The notes beneath the pieces are model-generated. The model made no database searches. It was not told where the DNA came from and saw nothing but the letters and a program-made list of their open reading frames with translations. This document shows, piece by piece, positions 44,089 through 53,189 of a DNA stretch of 64,000 nucleotides. Source of the stretch: Pedobacter polaris (lineage in GTDB: Bacteria > Bacteroidota > Bacteroidia > Sphingobacteriales > Sphingobacteriaceae); NCBI RefSeq assembly GCF_005116505.1, contig NZ_SWBR01000001.1, positions 620,001 through 684,000 of the forward strand, read 5' to 3'. A program made the translations under genes and the position numbers. Each line of letters opens with the position of its first letter. Within the stretch, counting starts at the first letter, position 1.

Positions 44089-44149
44089 GGGATAAGACAA
44101 ATTGCCTATTAAATGTTGTTTAGCATGGTTAGGGTACAGAAGTATTATT

Positions 44150-44228
44150 CGTCATTGCGAGCTTTGCGAAGCAATCTCCTTGCTGGTTTTGCTAATGCCG
44201 GGAGATTGCTTCGTTCCTCGCAATGACG
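44150..44228. repeat. CGTCATTGCGAG palindromic element, long form
   Basis: Ends CGTCATTGCGAG and CTCGCAATGACG, with an inner GAAGCAATCTCC/GGAGATTGCTTC pair. One copy of a widespread MITE-like or REP-like family; the 42523-42571 element has the same ends. Confidence 0.8.
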
Positions 44229-44236
44229 TGTTGGTG

Positions 44237-44380
44237 TTTCGCGTGAAGGATAGTAGCGAAAATCCTTTTTGTTTAAGCTTATGAAGTCTTCTAGCCAGCT
44301 TTTACGGACTTCGCAAGTTTCGCTAACAAAAAGATTGCAGCAAATAGCCTGACCCTGGCGCAACTTGGGACACACCCAAA
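44237..44380. repeat. Type-1-like repeat near 44300
   Basis: From GCGTGAAGGATAGTAGCG to GCAAATAGCCTGACCCTGG and CAACTTGGGACACACCC. The words GGATAGTAGCG and ATAGCCTGACCC recall the ends of the elements at 2150 and 7090. Boundaries are approximate. Confidence 0.45.
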
Positions 44381-44385
44381 TAAAA

Positions 44386-44412
44386 AGCCATAAGAAAATT
44401 AGTCTTATGGCT
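44386..44412 (-). terminator. Terminator of the S9 peptidase gene
   Basis: AGCCATAAGA (44386-44395) and TCTTATGGCT (44403-44412), followed by Ts on the minus strand; 70 bases past the stop codon. Confidence 0.75.
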
Positions 44413-44482
44413 TCTGTAATTATTTTCCTCCCCCAACCCCTCCAGAAGGGGACATAGAAAGTTTCTTAGAATTGACCTAAAT

Positions 44483-46855
44483 TTATTTTTTCAACGTTGT
44501 TTCGAATAGTTTGAAAATACGTTTGTACTCATCAGTCCAACTGCTTGGCTCTACAAACCCATGGTCTTCTACTGGATAAACGGCCAGCTCCCAATTGTCT
44601 TTACCCAACTCAATAAAACGTTGGGTTAATCTCACAACATCTTGAAAATGAACATTCACATCAACCATACCGTGTAACATCACCAAGTTTCCTTTTAGTT
44701 TATCTGCATAATAAATTGGCGAACTGCGTTTGTAAGCAATTGGATCATTAAATGGCTCGTTTAAAATATTTGAAGTATAACCATGGTTATAATGAGCCCA
44801 GTCTGTAACCGATCTTAAAGCTCCTCCAGCAGCAAAAACCTCTGGCTCTTTAAGCAAGCCCATCAAGGTAATGAAACCGCCGTACGAGCCTCCATACAGG
44901 CCTACGTTTTTAGGATTAACGCCATATTTCTCTACCAACATTTTAACGCCATCTACTTGATCCGTTAAATCTTTACCGCCCATGTTTCTATAAATTCCTG
45001 TACGGTGATTTCTGCCATAACCAGAACTCGCGGTGTAATCTATATCGATAACTGTATAACCATTGTCCGCCAACATATTATTGAACATATACTCCCTAAA
45101 ATATTGACTCCACCAGTAATGTACATTTTGCAAATAACCCGCTCCATGAACAAATACTACTGCAGGTTTATTGGGGTGTGGATTTGCTGATGGATAAACT
45201 CTTGCATACACATCATCACCATAACGATTTTTAAAGGATACTAAATCTGGTTGACGCCATTTATAACTATCGAATTCTGCGCTGGTAGACTTTGTAATTT
45301 GAATGGCCTTTGCGCCAGGTTTATTTGCCTGAACATATAATTCCCATGGCTTATCCATGTAAGAATAATTAATAGCCAACCACTTTTCATCTGGAGACAT
45401 TGTAACTTCATTGCCGCCTTTCATAGCAGTTATTTGAACCAGTTCTCCTCCATTTACACCCAATTTATAAAAATGCGTAATACCCGGATGTTCTTTATTT
45501 CCACTGATGTAAAAAGTAGTTTTGTCTTTAGAAAGCTGTACGCGTTGTACCTCCCATTTGCCAGAAGTTAGTTGCTTTTTCTCTGCACTAGCTACATTGT
45601 AGGTATAAAGATGAGAATAACCCGTAGCCTCACTTTGATAATAAAAACGATTATTGTCTATCCAATTTATGCCTCTCCCAACACCTGGACCACCTATCCA
45701 TGCTTCATCACGTTGACGATCTAAAATACTAACATTCCCTGTCGCGGCATCTAATTTTAAAATCCACAAATCTTTATTGTCTTGTGCATCTGCAGTGATG
45801 ATAGCAACTGTACCGTTTTCATTCCAAACTGGAGTACCTAAATTAACTTTACGATCTTCGTTCTTCTTAGTTCGTTCTTCTAATTGTTTAGGATAATCTT
45901 TTAAGTAATCTGGTAAATCTTTGATCCCTGGAATTTGCGCCGTTTTAACTGTATAGACGCTGTCTTTTTCTGAATCTAGAATGAAGCTTTCTGATACATT
46001 TAAGAATTCTCCAACTTTTGCACGGCCTGGAATATCTTCTGTATATCCAGATGCTGTTACATAATTAGGAACAATTGTATTGTGATTTGTAGTTACAGGA
46101 TTTGTTAAGCGATAGCTGATGAATTTTCCATCCGGACTAACTACTAAACCTGATAAAACCTTGTCTTCTAAATAAATTGGTTTAATTGTTTTCTGATTTG
46201 CATCTGCAGTACCAGAACGACGACCGCCTGCAAAAGCCTGAGGCCTACCTCCCGTTTTATTACGTTTTTTAATGATATCAAAAAGCTCTGTTTGATCAGT
46301 TTTTAACCAAGTGTCTTGAAGAGTTGGTGCAACTCTATCTGGAAAAGCTGGTCTTTTTCCTTTAATAAAATTGGTAAGTTGTTTCGTTTCACTGGTTAAC
46401 AAACTCACTTGAAACAAGTTGTCACCACGTTGATAAACAATCTCATTATTGTACAAAAAATAAGCTCCATTTTCTCTATCAACTGTGTTAGTTAAGCGAG
46501 TTTCTTTTTTCGTTTTAAAATTGTACAAATAAACATCTCCACCTTTTTCATACATGCCTAAAGATTTATCCTTGTTATAAGTGTAATTAACTGCCAATGC
46601 TTTCTCTGCTGCATTGTCTTCTGTAATTTCTGGCTTATTGCTTAAAACACTTACTTTATAAGCTTGGTCTTTCTCCTTATTTTCAGGATTCCAGCTAAAG
46701 AATACTGTTTTGCTGTCACCAGACCAACGGTAGTTTGTTGGCGCTACACCCATCCATTTTGGATCTCGCATAATTTTTTGAACCGTTAAGAGAGCAAGCT
46801 GTTGCGCTTGTGCTATTGACGATAGAAAGAGAAATAAAACTAGATATTTTTTCAT
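44483..46855 (-). CDS. S9-family prolyl oligopeptidase-like peptidase
   Basis: 790 residues, exported (signal peptide 1-18, ending AQAQ). The N-terminal two thirds is a DPP-IV-type beta-propeller; the C-terminal hydrolase domain has nucleophile Ser657 in GLYGGSYGGFIT, aspartate in HGMVDVNVHFQD and histidine in EDHGFVEP. Should cleave peptides in the periplasm. It lies 53 bases downstream of the M14 peptidase gene on the same strand, so these secreted peptidases may be expressed together for peptide scavenging. Confidence 0.9.
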   Translation of the reverse strand: MKKYLVLFLFLSSIAQAQQLALLTVQKIMRDPKWMGVAPTNYRWSGDSKTVFFSWNPENKEKDQAYKVSVLSNKPEITEDNAAEKALAVNYTYNKDKSLGMYEKGGDVYLYNFKTKKETRLTNTVDRENGAYFLYNNEIVYQRGDNLFQVSLLTSETKQLTNFIKGKRPAFPDRVAPTLQDTWLKTDQTELFDIIKKRNKTGGRPQAFAGGRRSGTADANQKTIKPIYLEDKVLSGLVVSPDGKFISYRLTNPVTTNHNTIVPNYVTASGYTEDIPGRAKVGEFLNVSESFILDSEKDSVYTVKTAQIPGIKDLPDYLKDYPKQLEERTKKNEDRKVNLGTPVWNENGTVAIITADAQDNKDLWILKLDAATGNVSILDRQRDEAWIGGPGVGRGINWIDNNRFYYQSEATGYSHLYTYNVASAEKKQLTSGKWEVQRVQLSKDKTTFYISGNKEHPGITHFYKLGVNGGELVQITAMKGGNEVTMSPDEKWLAINYSYMDKPWELYVQANKPGAKAIQITKSTSAEFDSYKWRQPDLVSFKNRYGDDVYARVYPSANPHPNKPAVVFVHGAGYLQNVHYWWSQYFREYMFNNMLADNGYTVIDIDYTASSGYGRNHRTGIYRNMGGKDLTDQVDGVKMLVEKYGVNPKNVGLYGGSYGGFITLMGLLKEPEVFAAGGALRSVTDWAHYNHGYTSNILNEPFNDPIAYKRSSPIYYADKLKGNLVMLHGMVDVNVHFQDVVRLTQRFIELGKDNWELAVYPVEDHGFVEPSSWTDEYKRIFKLFETTLKK

Positions 46856-46875
46856 TTATTATGTCTTTATTAATA

Positions 46876-46901
46876 GATCCTTCGCTATGCTCAGGATGAC
46901 A
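46876..46901. repeat. Fragment of a dispersed repeat (CCTTCG...CAGGATGACA)
   Basis: GATCCTTCGCTATGCTCAGG and then ATGACA: the same phrase is the loop of the inverted repeat at 60367-60424. Present in the gap between the S9 and M14 genes. Confidence 0.5.
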
Positions 46902-46908
46902 AAACTTG

Positions 46909-48639
46909 TTAATTTGACTTACTTGCTAAGCCACCTTTTTTGCTGTTTACATTAACGGTAAACTTACTTCCGCCTTTTACTAACCAACGAACTGTTACAA
47001 AAGAATTACCTGGAATATTTTGAACCTTTATATTTGTTGGATCTAGCTTTTGTTCAACTGTGAAATTCATATCGCGATTGGTCACGATCATTCCTGCAAC
47101 TACTGTCCCTCCACTCAAAGAAATAATATCAGGTATTTCGATATTGTTTTTCACATCTTGACTAGAATGTGTCGGGATCATTCTTTCATTGTTTACAATT
47201 GTTGTAACTTGTGTTAATCCACCGCCAATATCTTTCACTTCAATCTCGCCAACAGATAATTTTGGCGTATTGTAAGCATGGTAAACACTAAAAGCCATGT
47301 TACGGTGGGCATCACTTTCTAACAAAAAACCTGGATGCAAACGGGTGTATGTTTTCTTAAAACCACCAATTTCGATATCGCCATAAAGTGGGTGTTTGTA
47401 GGCGTGCCAATCAACAAAAGCATCTTTCATTAACAAATCCTTATCGAAAGTATACAATTGATTTTGACTGTCTTCACCATCTGTTTTGTTGTACATTGAA
47501 TATCCGGTCCACAACTCATTTGAGAAAGTATAAATTCCTCTACCCCCGTAAAACCAATCCAATTCCCCACCAAAAACAGAATATAAATCTTTATAAACTA
47601 CCAGATATTTATAACCTGGCAACATCTCTTCGCCCTTTTTACCTAGTGCATCATACACTCGTATATCTAAAGCATTGTAAGTGTCAACATCTTCAATCGC
47701 ACCTGGCCCTCTTAAAATCATACCGCCATTATTATGATAAGATTGTGCTGCCGCGATGTTGGGATGTTTCATTACAAAGTCTACAATTGCCCTGTTTTCT
47801 GGCAATGAAAACGGATACTTATAGGCGCCACCTTGAATATAATTTGGCTGCCAATTCCATCCCCAATCTCTATTGGGATCATAAGCACCTTCACCATCTT
47901 CGTTTACAAAACCATCGCCATCATTGTCATTTCCTTCAGAGCCTAAAAGCTCATATTCTCCTTTTTCTTCCGCGCCAACTAAAATCATTCTTCTATTATC
48001 GGTAGGATCAACTTTAAAACGGCCAGTTGCGCTTTTACGACGCATCATTACAATATGTCCATCACCATCTAAATCATCAAAGCCATCTTCGTTGGTTGTA
48101 CCGTCTCGATCATTATCAATAGGAATCAAGCCTGTGCGTGGTGAGTGAGCTGTATTTGCCTGGTGAATAAAATTATCCCTTGCATCAGGATTAATTGTTG
48201 GAGCGATATAAAAAGTTTTATCCGCCAGTAAAGACATGATCGATTTATTGCCAGATGCATACATTTCTGCCAAATACCAAGCTGTATATAGTGCAAATTC
48301 ACTTCCCTGAATTTCATTCGAATGGATATTTCCATCGATATACATTGCAGGTTTTTTATCGGCGTTGCCAACTTTTGTATCTGTAATGGTCACGACCCAA
48401 AGGTCTTTTCCTTGAAAAGATTTACCCATCGATTCTATCTTAACCAAGTTGGGATGCGCTGCAGCAAGTCTTTTACAGATGTCTGTAATTGCCGCATAGT
48501 CATTGTACCTATTCCAACTTACTTGAACTTTTGGGTTTGGCGGCGTACCAACCGCAGCTAATATGTTTTCGGGTTTTTGAGCCTTTAAAATCCCAGCACA
48601 CAAAATCATTGCAGCCAGAAGAATTATATTTTTTCTCAT
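46909..48639 (-). CDS. M14-family zinc carboxypeptidase, active type
   Basis: 576 residues with signal peptide (1-20, ending LKAQ). Zinc ligands HSNE (His106, Glu109; HxxE) in DGNIHSNEIQG, substrate arginine in NPDAR, third zinc histidine in QSYHNNGG, catalytic glutamate in FSNELW. Two aspartate-rich inserts, DNDRDG...DDLDGDG and NDNDGDGFVNEDG, look like EF-hand-type calcium loops. A C-terminal beta domain follows. Periplasmic peptidase. Its neighbour 13 bases upstream is a paralogue that has lost this site. Confidence 0.9.
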   Translation of the reverse strand: MRKNIILLAAMILCAGILKAQKPENILAAVGTPPNPKVQVSWNRYNDYAAITDICKRLAAAHPNLVKIESMGKSFQGKDLWVVTITDTKVGNADKKPAMYIDGNIHSNEIQGSEFALYTAWYLAEMYASGNKSIMSLLADKTFYIAPTINPDARDNFIHQANTAHSPRTGLIPIDNDRDGTTNEDGFDDLDGDGHIVMMRRKSATGRFKVDPTDNRRMILVGAEEKGEYELLGSEGNDNDGDGFVNEDGEGAYDPNRDWGWNWQPNYIQGGAYKYPFSLPENRAIVDFVMKHPNIAAAQSYHNNGGMILRGPGAIEDVDTYNALDIRVYDALGKKGEEMLPGYKYLVVYKDLYSVFGGELDWFYGGRGIYTFSNELWTGYSMYNKTDGEDSQNQLYTFDKDLLMKDAFVDWHAYKHPLYGDIEIGGFKKTYTRLHPGFLLESDAHRNMAFSVYHAYNTPKLSVGEIEVKDIGGGLTQVTTIVNNERMIPTHSSQDVKNNIEIPDIISLSGGTVVAGMIVTNRDMNFTVEQKLDPTNIKVQNIPGNSFVTVRWLVKGGSKFTVNVNSKKGGLASKSN

Positions 48640-48651
48640 TGTGTTTCTGAT

Positions 48652-50295
48652 TTATAGTGATACTTCGATTGATTTACTTCCTGTAGTTGGGCTACCGGCT
48701 TCGATGGTAACCTTTCCTGTGCCTTTAATTAACCATGTTAATTCTTTAAACTCTTTTCCTTGGATACTTTCTAAAGTTTGAGTTTTACGCCCACTTACAA
48801 AAGTTTGATTTGCATTTGATTTAACATTCACTACAATCTTTTTCAAAAAATAACTGCGATCACCAATTTTAGTATACGTCGGTAAATCGCCTGTATTCAT
48901 CACCTTCAATGTAACACGTGTTAATCCATCAGCAACTTTTTCTGTTTTAACATTTATTAAATCTAACTGCGGAGCCATACCAGCTAAGCCAATAATAAAA
49001 TCTGTGTGTTTGGCTACAATACCATCAACCATTTTATAGGGAGGATTAATTAAAACAAATGGATCTAAACCACCAACCTCAACTGTTTGACCAGGAAAAT
49101 CTGGATGAGCAACTGCTTTCCATGGCGTGAAAGTATTGGTTATGCCTTGACCAGTTGCCCAGCGTAAATAACTTGCAACAGCATCTTCATTATTAAATTT
49201 CTTTTCTTTGCGAGCTGAGTCTGGCGCTACTTTTGGCACCCACCAACCTGGTGTACTAAAACTTAAACGACCATAATGGAAATATCCCCATTGAGAAAAA
49301 TCTCCACTTTCTGATTGTGTTTTAGGAGCATCTTTAGTTTTGGTAATCTTATTATATCTTTCCGAAACCAATGCATTTGCTTTTGCATCTGCCTCGAACC
49401 AGCTTGTAATTATTCTTTTAGCAACACCTGGAGCATTAAAAGTAACTGGTGTAGATAAGTTATTTGTTGGACCAAAAGTTACGACTGCATAAACATTAAA
49501 AGCATCAAAAAGCCAATCGAACAACGCTCTATTTTCTTTTTCAGAAACTGCATATTCTCCAGCGCCAGCAACGAATGGCTTAAAGTTGTAGCTTGAATTT
49601 TTATTAAATGCTACACCGCCATCTCCATCTTCGTTAAACTCTCCATCCTTATCATTGTCAATTCCTTCAGGTAATAAAATATATTTTCCTATTTCACCTT
49701 TAGTGGCATCAGCCATCAACAATGAACGAGGATCATCAGTATTCAACTTGTATTTTCCTGTTGGGTCAGCAATGCGCATCCAGGTAATTTTTCCATTTCC
49801 GTCTAAATCATCTGAATCATCTTCATTTATATTACCATCACGATCATCATCTGTTTTAGTCGCATTTCCACTTCGTTCATTTTTTGCCTTTGCAAAATAT
49901 TGTTCAGTAGCGTCTGGGCTCATGTTAGGAAAAACATAAAAAGTTTGCTTGTCTAACAATGTTTTTATGCTGTCTACCGTAGAAGATGCCATTAATTTTT
50001 CTGCAAAACCAATCGCCATTTCTACTCCTAAAAGATGTTTGCCTTCAACACCACCAACCACTACAACAGCTGGCTTTTGTTCTGTTTTACCGGTGCCAAT
50101 TGTTAACATCAAAATGTCTCTTCCACCAATAGTTTGTGTTAATGATTTACTTTTAACTAGTTGGGGGTATTTAGCTGCGAGAGCTTTAACACGTTGAGCT
50201 AAAGTTGAATTATTACTGTAATCTTGTTGATTCTGAGCAAGAACATTGCCCAGCAGAAACAAGAAGAAAAAGTTAAAAAGGTATAGTTTCTTCAT
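48652..50295 (-). CDS. M14-like protein with altered metal site (probable pseudo-peptidase)
   Basis: 547 residues, exported (signal peptide 1-20, ending LAQ). It aligns along its length with the M14 peptidase encoded next to it, including the calcium-type loops DDDRDGNINEDDSDDLDG and IDNDKDGEFNEDGD, but the site is changed. HSNE becomes EGKH (Glu84, His87), NPDAR becomes SPDAT, the third zinc histidine segment becomes TFGPTNN, and the catalytic glutamate segment becomes FSTPGWW. A classical carboxypeptidase is therefore not expected. It may be a binding or helper subunit. The frame is open upstream to 50424, but ATG 50295 gives the signal peptide. Confidence 0.82.
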   Translation of the reverse strand: MKKLYLFNFFFLFLLGNVLAQNQQDYSNNSTLAQRVKALAAKYPQLVKSKSLTQTIGGRDILMLTIGTGKTEQKPAVVVVGGVEGKHLLGVEMAIGFAEKLMASSTVDSIKTLLDKQTFYVFPNMSPDATEQYFAKAKNERSGNATKTDDDRDGNINEDDSDDLDGNGKITWMRIADPTGKYKLNTDDPRSLLMADATKGEIGKYILLPEGIDNDKDGEFNEDGDGGVAFNKNSSYNFKPFVAGAGEYAVSEKENRALFDWLFDAFNVYAVVTFGPTNNLSTPVTFNAPGVAKRIITSWFEADAKANALVSERYNKITKTKDAPKTQSESGDFSQWGYFHYGRLSFSTPGWWVPKVAPDSARKEKKFNNEDAVASYLRWATGQGITNTFTPWKAVAHPDFPGQTVEVGGLDPFVLINPPYKMVDGIVAKHTDFIIGLAGMAPQLDLINVKTEKVADGLTRVTLKVMNTGDLPTYTKIGDRSYFLKKIVVNVKSNANQTFVSGRKTQTLESIQGKEFKELTWLIKGTGKVTIEAGSPTTGSKSIEVSL

Positions 50296-50394
50296 ATTGT
50301 TTAGGTTATGAGTGCAATTTATAGAAAAAAAGCAGTTACATAATCCAAAGCCTATCAAGATTTTACAAATGTTACAGAGCGGTATTAAAACCAC

Positions 50395-50447
50395 ATAGGA
50401 ACAAGCACACATACAAAAATTCAAAAATAGAAAGCCTATGTTCCTAT
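50395..50447. repeat. Inverted repeat upstream of the M14-like gene
   Basis: ATAGGAAC (50395-50402) and GTTCCTAT (50440-50447), with AAAGCCTAT occurring twice nearby (50348 and 50432). In the gap between two minus-strand genes. Confidence 0.4.
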
Positions 50448-50468
50448 TGAGCAGAATTTTTTTTAAGG

Positions 50469-51671
50469 CTACCTAATAACCTTACCTTTTTCGTCAACAT
50501 TTACATTAAATGGTGGCATGTAGTCTTGTAATATAACGGCAAATTCTTTGCGGTTAATTTGTCTTTCTAAATCGAATTCTGAGTTAAACTGATAATTCGT
50601 TTTCCATTTTTTAGCCAGTTCCTTTTTAGTGTTTTCTAATGCCTTATTTCCAACATAACAAACCATATCAATAGTTGATCCAATGGTCATTTTATCACTT
50701 TTATAATCATCAAACCAAATTTGGGCCTTGTAAAAGAAATCTTTTATCGGTTGTTTAACTTCTGTAGTGGTTATTAGTTTTTGCGGAACAAAGAATGCTT
50801 TATTTCCAATCATTTCTGCTTTTAAAACGCCTGTTAGCCCCACAAACTGAATAGCTTTCCAATTTGAGTCTGCTTGTTTGATATCTACAAATGGGATCAT
50901 ATTTAACTTATAGTTGATCAGCTCGCCTTGGATTTTCTTAAGATTTGATTCTGATGTCTTTTTGTTATAAAAGGCAGCATAAGCAGCCGTTGCGCCTGCT
51001 GCTTGTCCAATTAGCATGTTTTGTGGGTTTGCTATCCAAATGAAATTATCATGCTCAGGAACAAAAAGTTGGTACAGTGAAAAAGTATTTGCTGTGATTT
51101 CATTGTTGCTCATACCCGCAGCAACACTTGTTCTATAAATCGTATTCGAATAATCTAATTTAGTAGGCTGATTATTTGTTGCCGTGGTTACTTTTAATGC
51201 TTCGTTTAATTTCGCATCTGCTGGATTGACTAAAACTTTTGCTCTAATTGTTCTTCCGTCACTCAATTTAAAAACCCAACTGTTCACATACCCATCGGCC
51301 TTAACCCACATTATATTTTTAATAACAGTTAGTTTTTTTATACTGTATGTCCAAGCTGTTAATATATCATTCGCCAATGGTTTGTCGAAAGTTACTGCTT
51401 GCGTACTATCTTTAATTTGTTTCGCCTCGCGGATCTTCTTTAAAAACGTAGCTTGTATACCAGAATTTAAATCATCATTAATTGGAGAAATATCAAAACC
51501 CCCAGCCTGTAACAATATGATAGTTTCTACACCCGAAATAGCCGATTGCAATGCCGCCGAAACAGCTGCATTTCCATTACCTACTACCAACACACCTGGC
51601 CTTAATGTTTGCGCTTTTACTGAACCAAAAAAGGTTAGGAGCGCCAATACAAAAAACAAATTCTTTTTCAT
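50469..51671 (-). CDS. Secreted FAD-dependent oxidoreductase-like protein
   Basis: 400 residues: signal peptide (1-20, ending VKAQ), then a Rossmann strand VLVVGNGNAAVSAALQSA with GNGNAA in place of the standard GxGxxG, and a later segment MLIGQAAGATAAYAAFY of the kind that binds FAD in xanthan-lyase-like oxidoreductases. Flavin binding is uncertain because the dinucleotide motif is altered. Periplasmic. The substrate is not predictable. It lies upstream of the two M14 genes on the same strand, 173 bases apart. Confidence 0.65.
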   Translation of the reverse strand: MKKNLFFVLALLTFFGSVKAQTLRPGVLVVGNGNAAVSAALQSAISGVETIILLQAGGFDISPINDDLNSGIQATFLKKIREAKQIKDSTQAVTFDKPLANDILTAWTYSIKKLTVIKNIMWVKADGYVNSWVFKLSDGRTIRAKVLVNPADAKLNEALKVTTATNNQPTKLDYSNTIYRTSVAAGMSNNEITANTFSLYQLFVPEHDNFIWIANPQNMLIGQAAGATAAYAAFYNKKTSESNLKKIQGELINYKLNMIPFVDIKQADSNWKAIQFVGLTGVLKAEMIGNKAFFVPQKLITTTEVKQPIKDFFYKAQIWFDDYKSDKMTIGSTIDMVCYVGNKALENTKKELAKKWKTNYQFNSEFDLERQINRKEFAVILQDYMPPFNVNVDEKGKVIR

Positions 51672-51786
51672 TCTATAGGGTTATTCGATTATATACGCAA
51701 TATGCTTACTTTAGATGTATTTTTAATTGATTATATTGCCATTTAACTATATTTAACAATTCTCAAACACATTAGTTCTCAATACT

Positions 51787-53187
51787 ATGGAACAAAAAAT
51801 TAATCTAATATTTAACGCTCAACAAGCTTACAAATATACGCTTAGAAAAAGTAATGCGGCAGAGAGAATTGCCAAATTAAAAGACTTAAAGTCGGCAATC
51901 GAAAAGCATGAAGATCATATCTATAAAGCTTTACAAAGTGATTTGCGCAAAAGCCATTTTGAAAGTGCAGTTACCGAACTGATCTTTATTTATGGTGAAT
52001 TAGATTATGCCATTCAAAATTTAAGTGGGTGGATGACTTCAAAAAGAGTTGGAAAAACACTTAACAACCCCTTTGCAAAAAATAGGATCTATTATGAACC
52101 TAAAGGAGTATGCTTAATTATTGCTCCTTGGAACTATCCTTTTCAATTAACAATGAGCCCATTAATTTCTGCAATTGCGGCAGGAAATTGTGCTATAATT
52201 AAACCCTCTGAATTAAGCCCCGCTACGAGTAAAGTGGTTCACAAAATCATTAATGATGTTTTTGAAGAACAAGAAGTAGCCTGTTTTCAAGGCAATGCTG
52301 TTATTTCTACAGCATTATTAAAGCTTCCTTTTGACCATATCTTTTTTACAGGCAGTACAGCTATTGGGAAAGTTGTAATGGAAGCCGCAGCTAAAACTCT
52401 TACTTCAGTTACTTTGGAATTAGGTGGGAAATCACCAACAATAATTGATAAAGATGTTAATTTACAAAAGGCAGCAGAAAAAATTGCTTGGGGCAAATTA
52501 GTGAATAGTGGACAAACCTGTATTGCCCCAGATTATGTTTTTGTGCATGAGCAACAATTGGATGAATTTGTTAGTCTGTACAAGGCCGCAGCCACTAAAA
52601 TGTATTTTAAATCTGACAACAAAATAGACCCAAGGGCTTACGGCAAAATTGTCAATCAAAAACATTACCAGAGGTTAAAAGAATTAGTAGACGAAGCAAT
52701 TGATAAAGGTGCCCGAATTGACTTTGGCGGAAGTTTTGATGAGCAAAGTCAAACCATTAATCCAATTATTTTAAGTAAAGTCCCTTGCGGCACAAAGGTG
52801 ATGGAGGAAGAGATTTTTGGTCCGATATTACCAATTATTACTTATACAAATTTAGAAGAGGTAATTGAGCAAATCAATGCAAAAAGTAAACCTTTAGCTC
52901 TTTATATTTTTAGCAAAAGCAATAAGAATATCAAATATCTTATCAAAAATACAAGCGCAGGTGGCACTTGTGTAAACGATGTTTTAATTCATATCAGTAA
53001 TCCAAAATTACCTTTTGGTGGTGTAAATGGCAGCGGAATGGGGAGTAGTCATGGTCTTTTTGGGTTTAAAAACTTCTCGCATGAAAGGGCAATTATGTTT
53101 CAGCGAAGTTTAGATTTTAATAAGATGATTTATCCACCCTACCAAGGTAAAGATTGGGTTTTAAAAATGTTAAAGAAGATTATGTAA
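51787..53187 (+). CDS. Aldehyde dehydrogenase, class 3 type
   Basis: 466 residues. Cofactor loop IIAPWNYPFQLTMSPL, glutamate in LELGGKSP, catalytic Cys245 in NSGQTCIAP, and EEEIFGPILP. Oxidises aldehydes (probably medium- or long-chain fatty or aromatic) to acids with NAD(P). The C-terminal hydrophobic stretch of some class 3 enzymes is absent. Two bases before the next gene, so an operon with the DinB-fold and DUF6265 genes is likely. Confidence 0.92.
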   Translation: MEQKINLIFNAQQAYKYTLRKSNAAERIAKLKDLKSAIEKHEDHIYKALQSDLRKSHFESAVTELIFIYGELDYAIQNLSGWMTSKRVGKTLNNPFAKNRIYYEPKGVCLIIAPWNYPFQLTMSPLISAIAAGNCAIIKPSELSPATSKVVHKIINDVFEEQEVACFQGNAVISTALLKLPFDHIFFTGSTAIGKVVMEAAAKTLTSVTLELGGKSPTIIDKDVNLQKAAEKIAWGKLVNSGQTCIAPDYVFVHEQQLDEFVSLYKAAATKMYFKSDNKIDPRAYGKIVNQKHYQRLKELVDEAIDKGARIDFGGSFDEQSQTINPIILSKVPCGTKVMEEEIFGPILPIITYTNLEEVIEQINAKSKPLALYIFSKSNKNIKYLIKNTSAGGTCVNDVLIHISNPKLPFGGVNGSGMGSSHGLFGFKNFSHERAIMFQRSLDFNKMIYPPYQGKDWVLKMLKKIM

Positions 53188-53189
53188 AT

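Larger units (their letters stand above)
43840..44482. other. 643-base repeat-rich intergenic region
   Basis: Contains the peroxiredoxin promoter, about 170 bases of AT-rich DNA, then a chain of repeats: hairpin 44066-44088, palindrome 44150-44228, a type-1-like repeat 44237-44380, terminator 44386-44412 and a CCTCCCCCAACCCCTCC word at 44429-44445. Frames through this part encode only repeat translation and are not genes. Confidence 0.7.

Noticed and set aside
44102..44375. Two overlapping small genes on opposite strands
   Set aside because: They translate a CGTCATTGCGAG palindromic element; the words RHCEERSN and RKARNDE are typical of such artefacts.
47388..48005. A 205-codon plus-strand frame
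   Set aside because: It lies antisense to the conserved M14 peptidase gene, with no promoter and a composition that reflects the opposite strand.
50296..50424. 43-residue extension of the M14-like protein
   Set aside because: It is Cys-rich, lies before an obvious signal peptide and would put that signal inside the protein.
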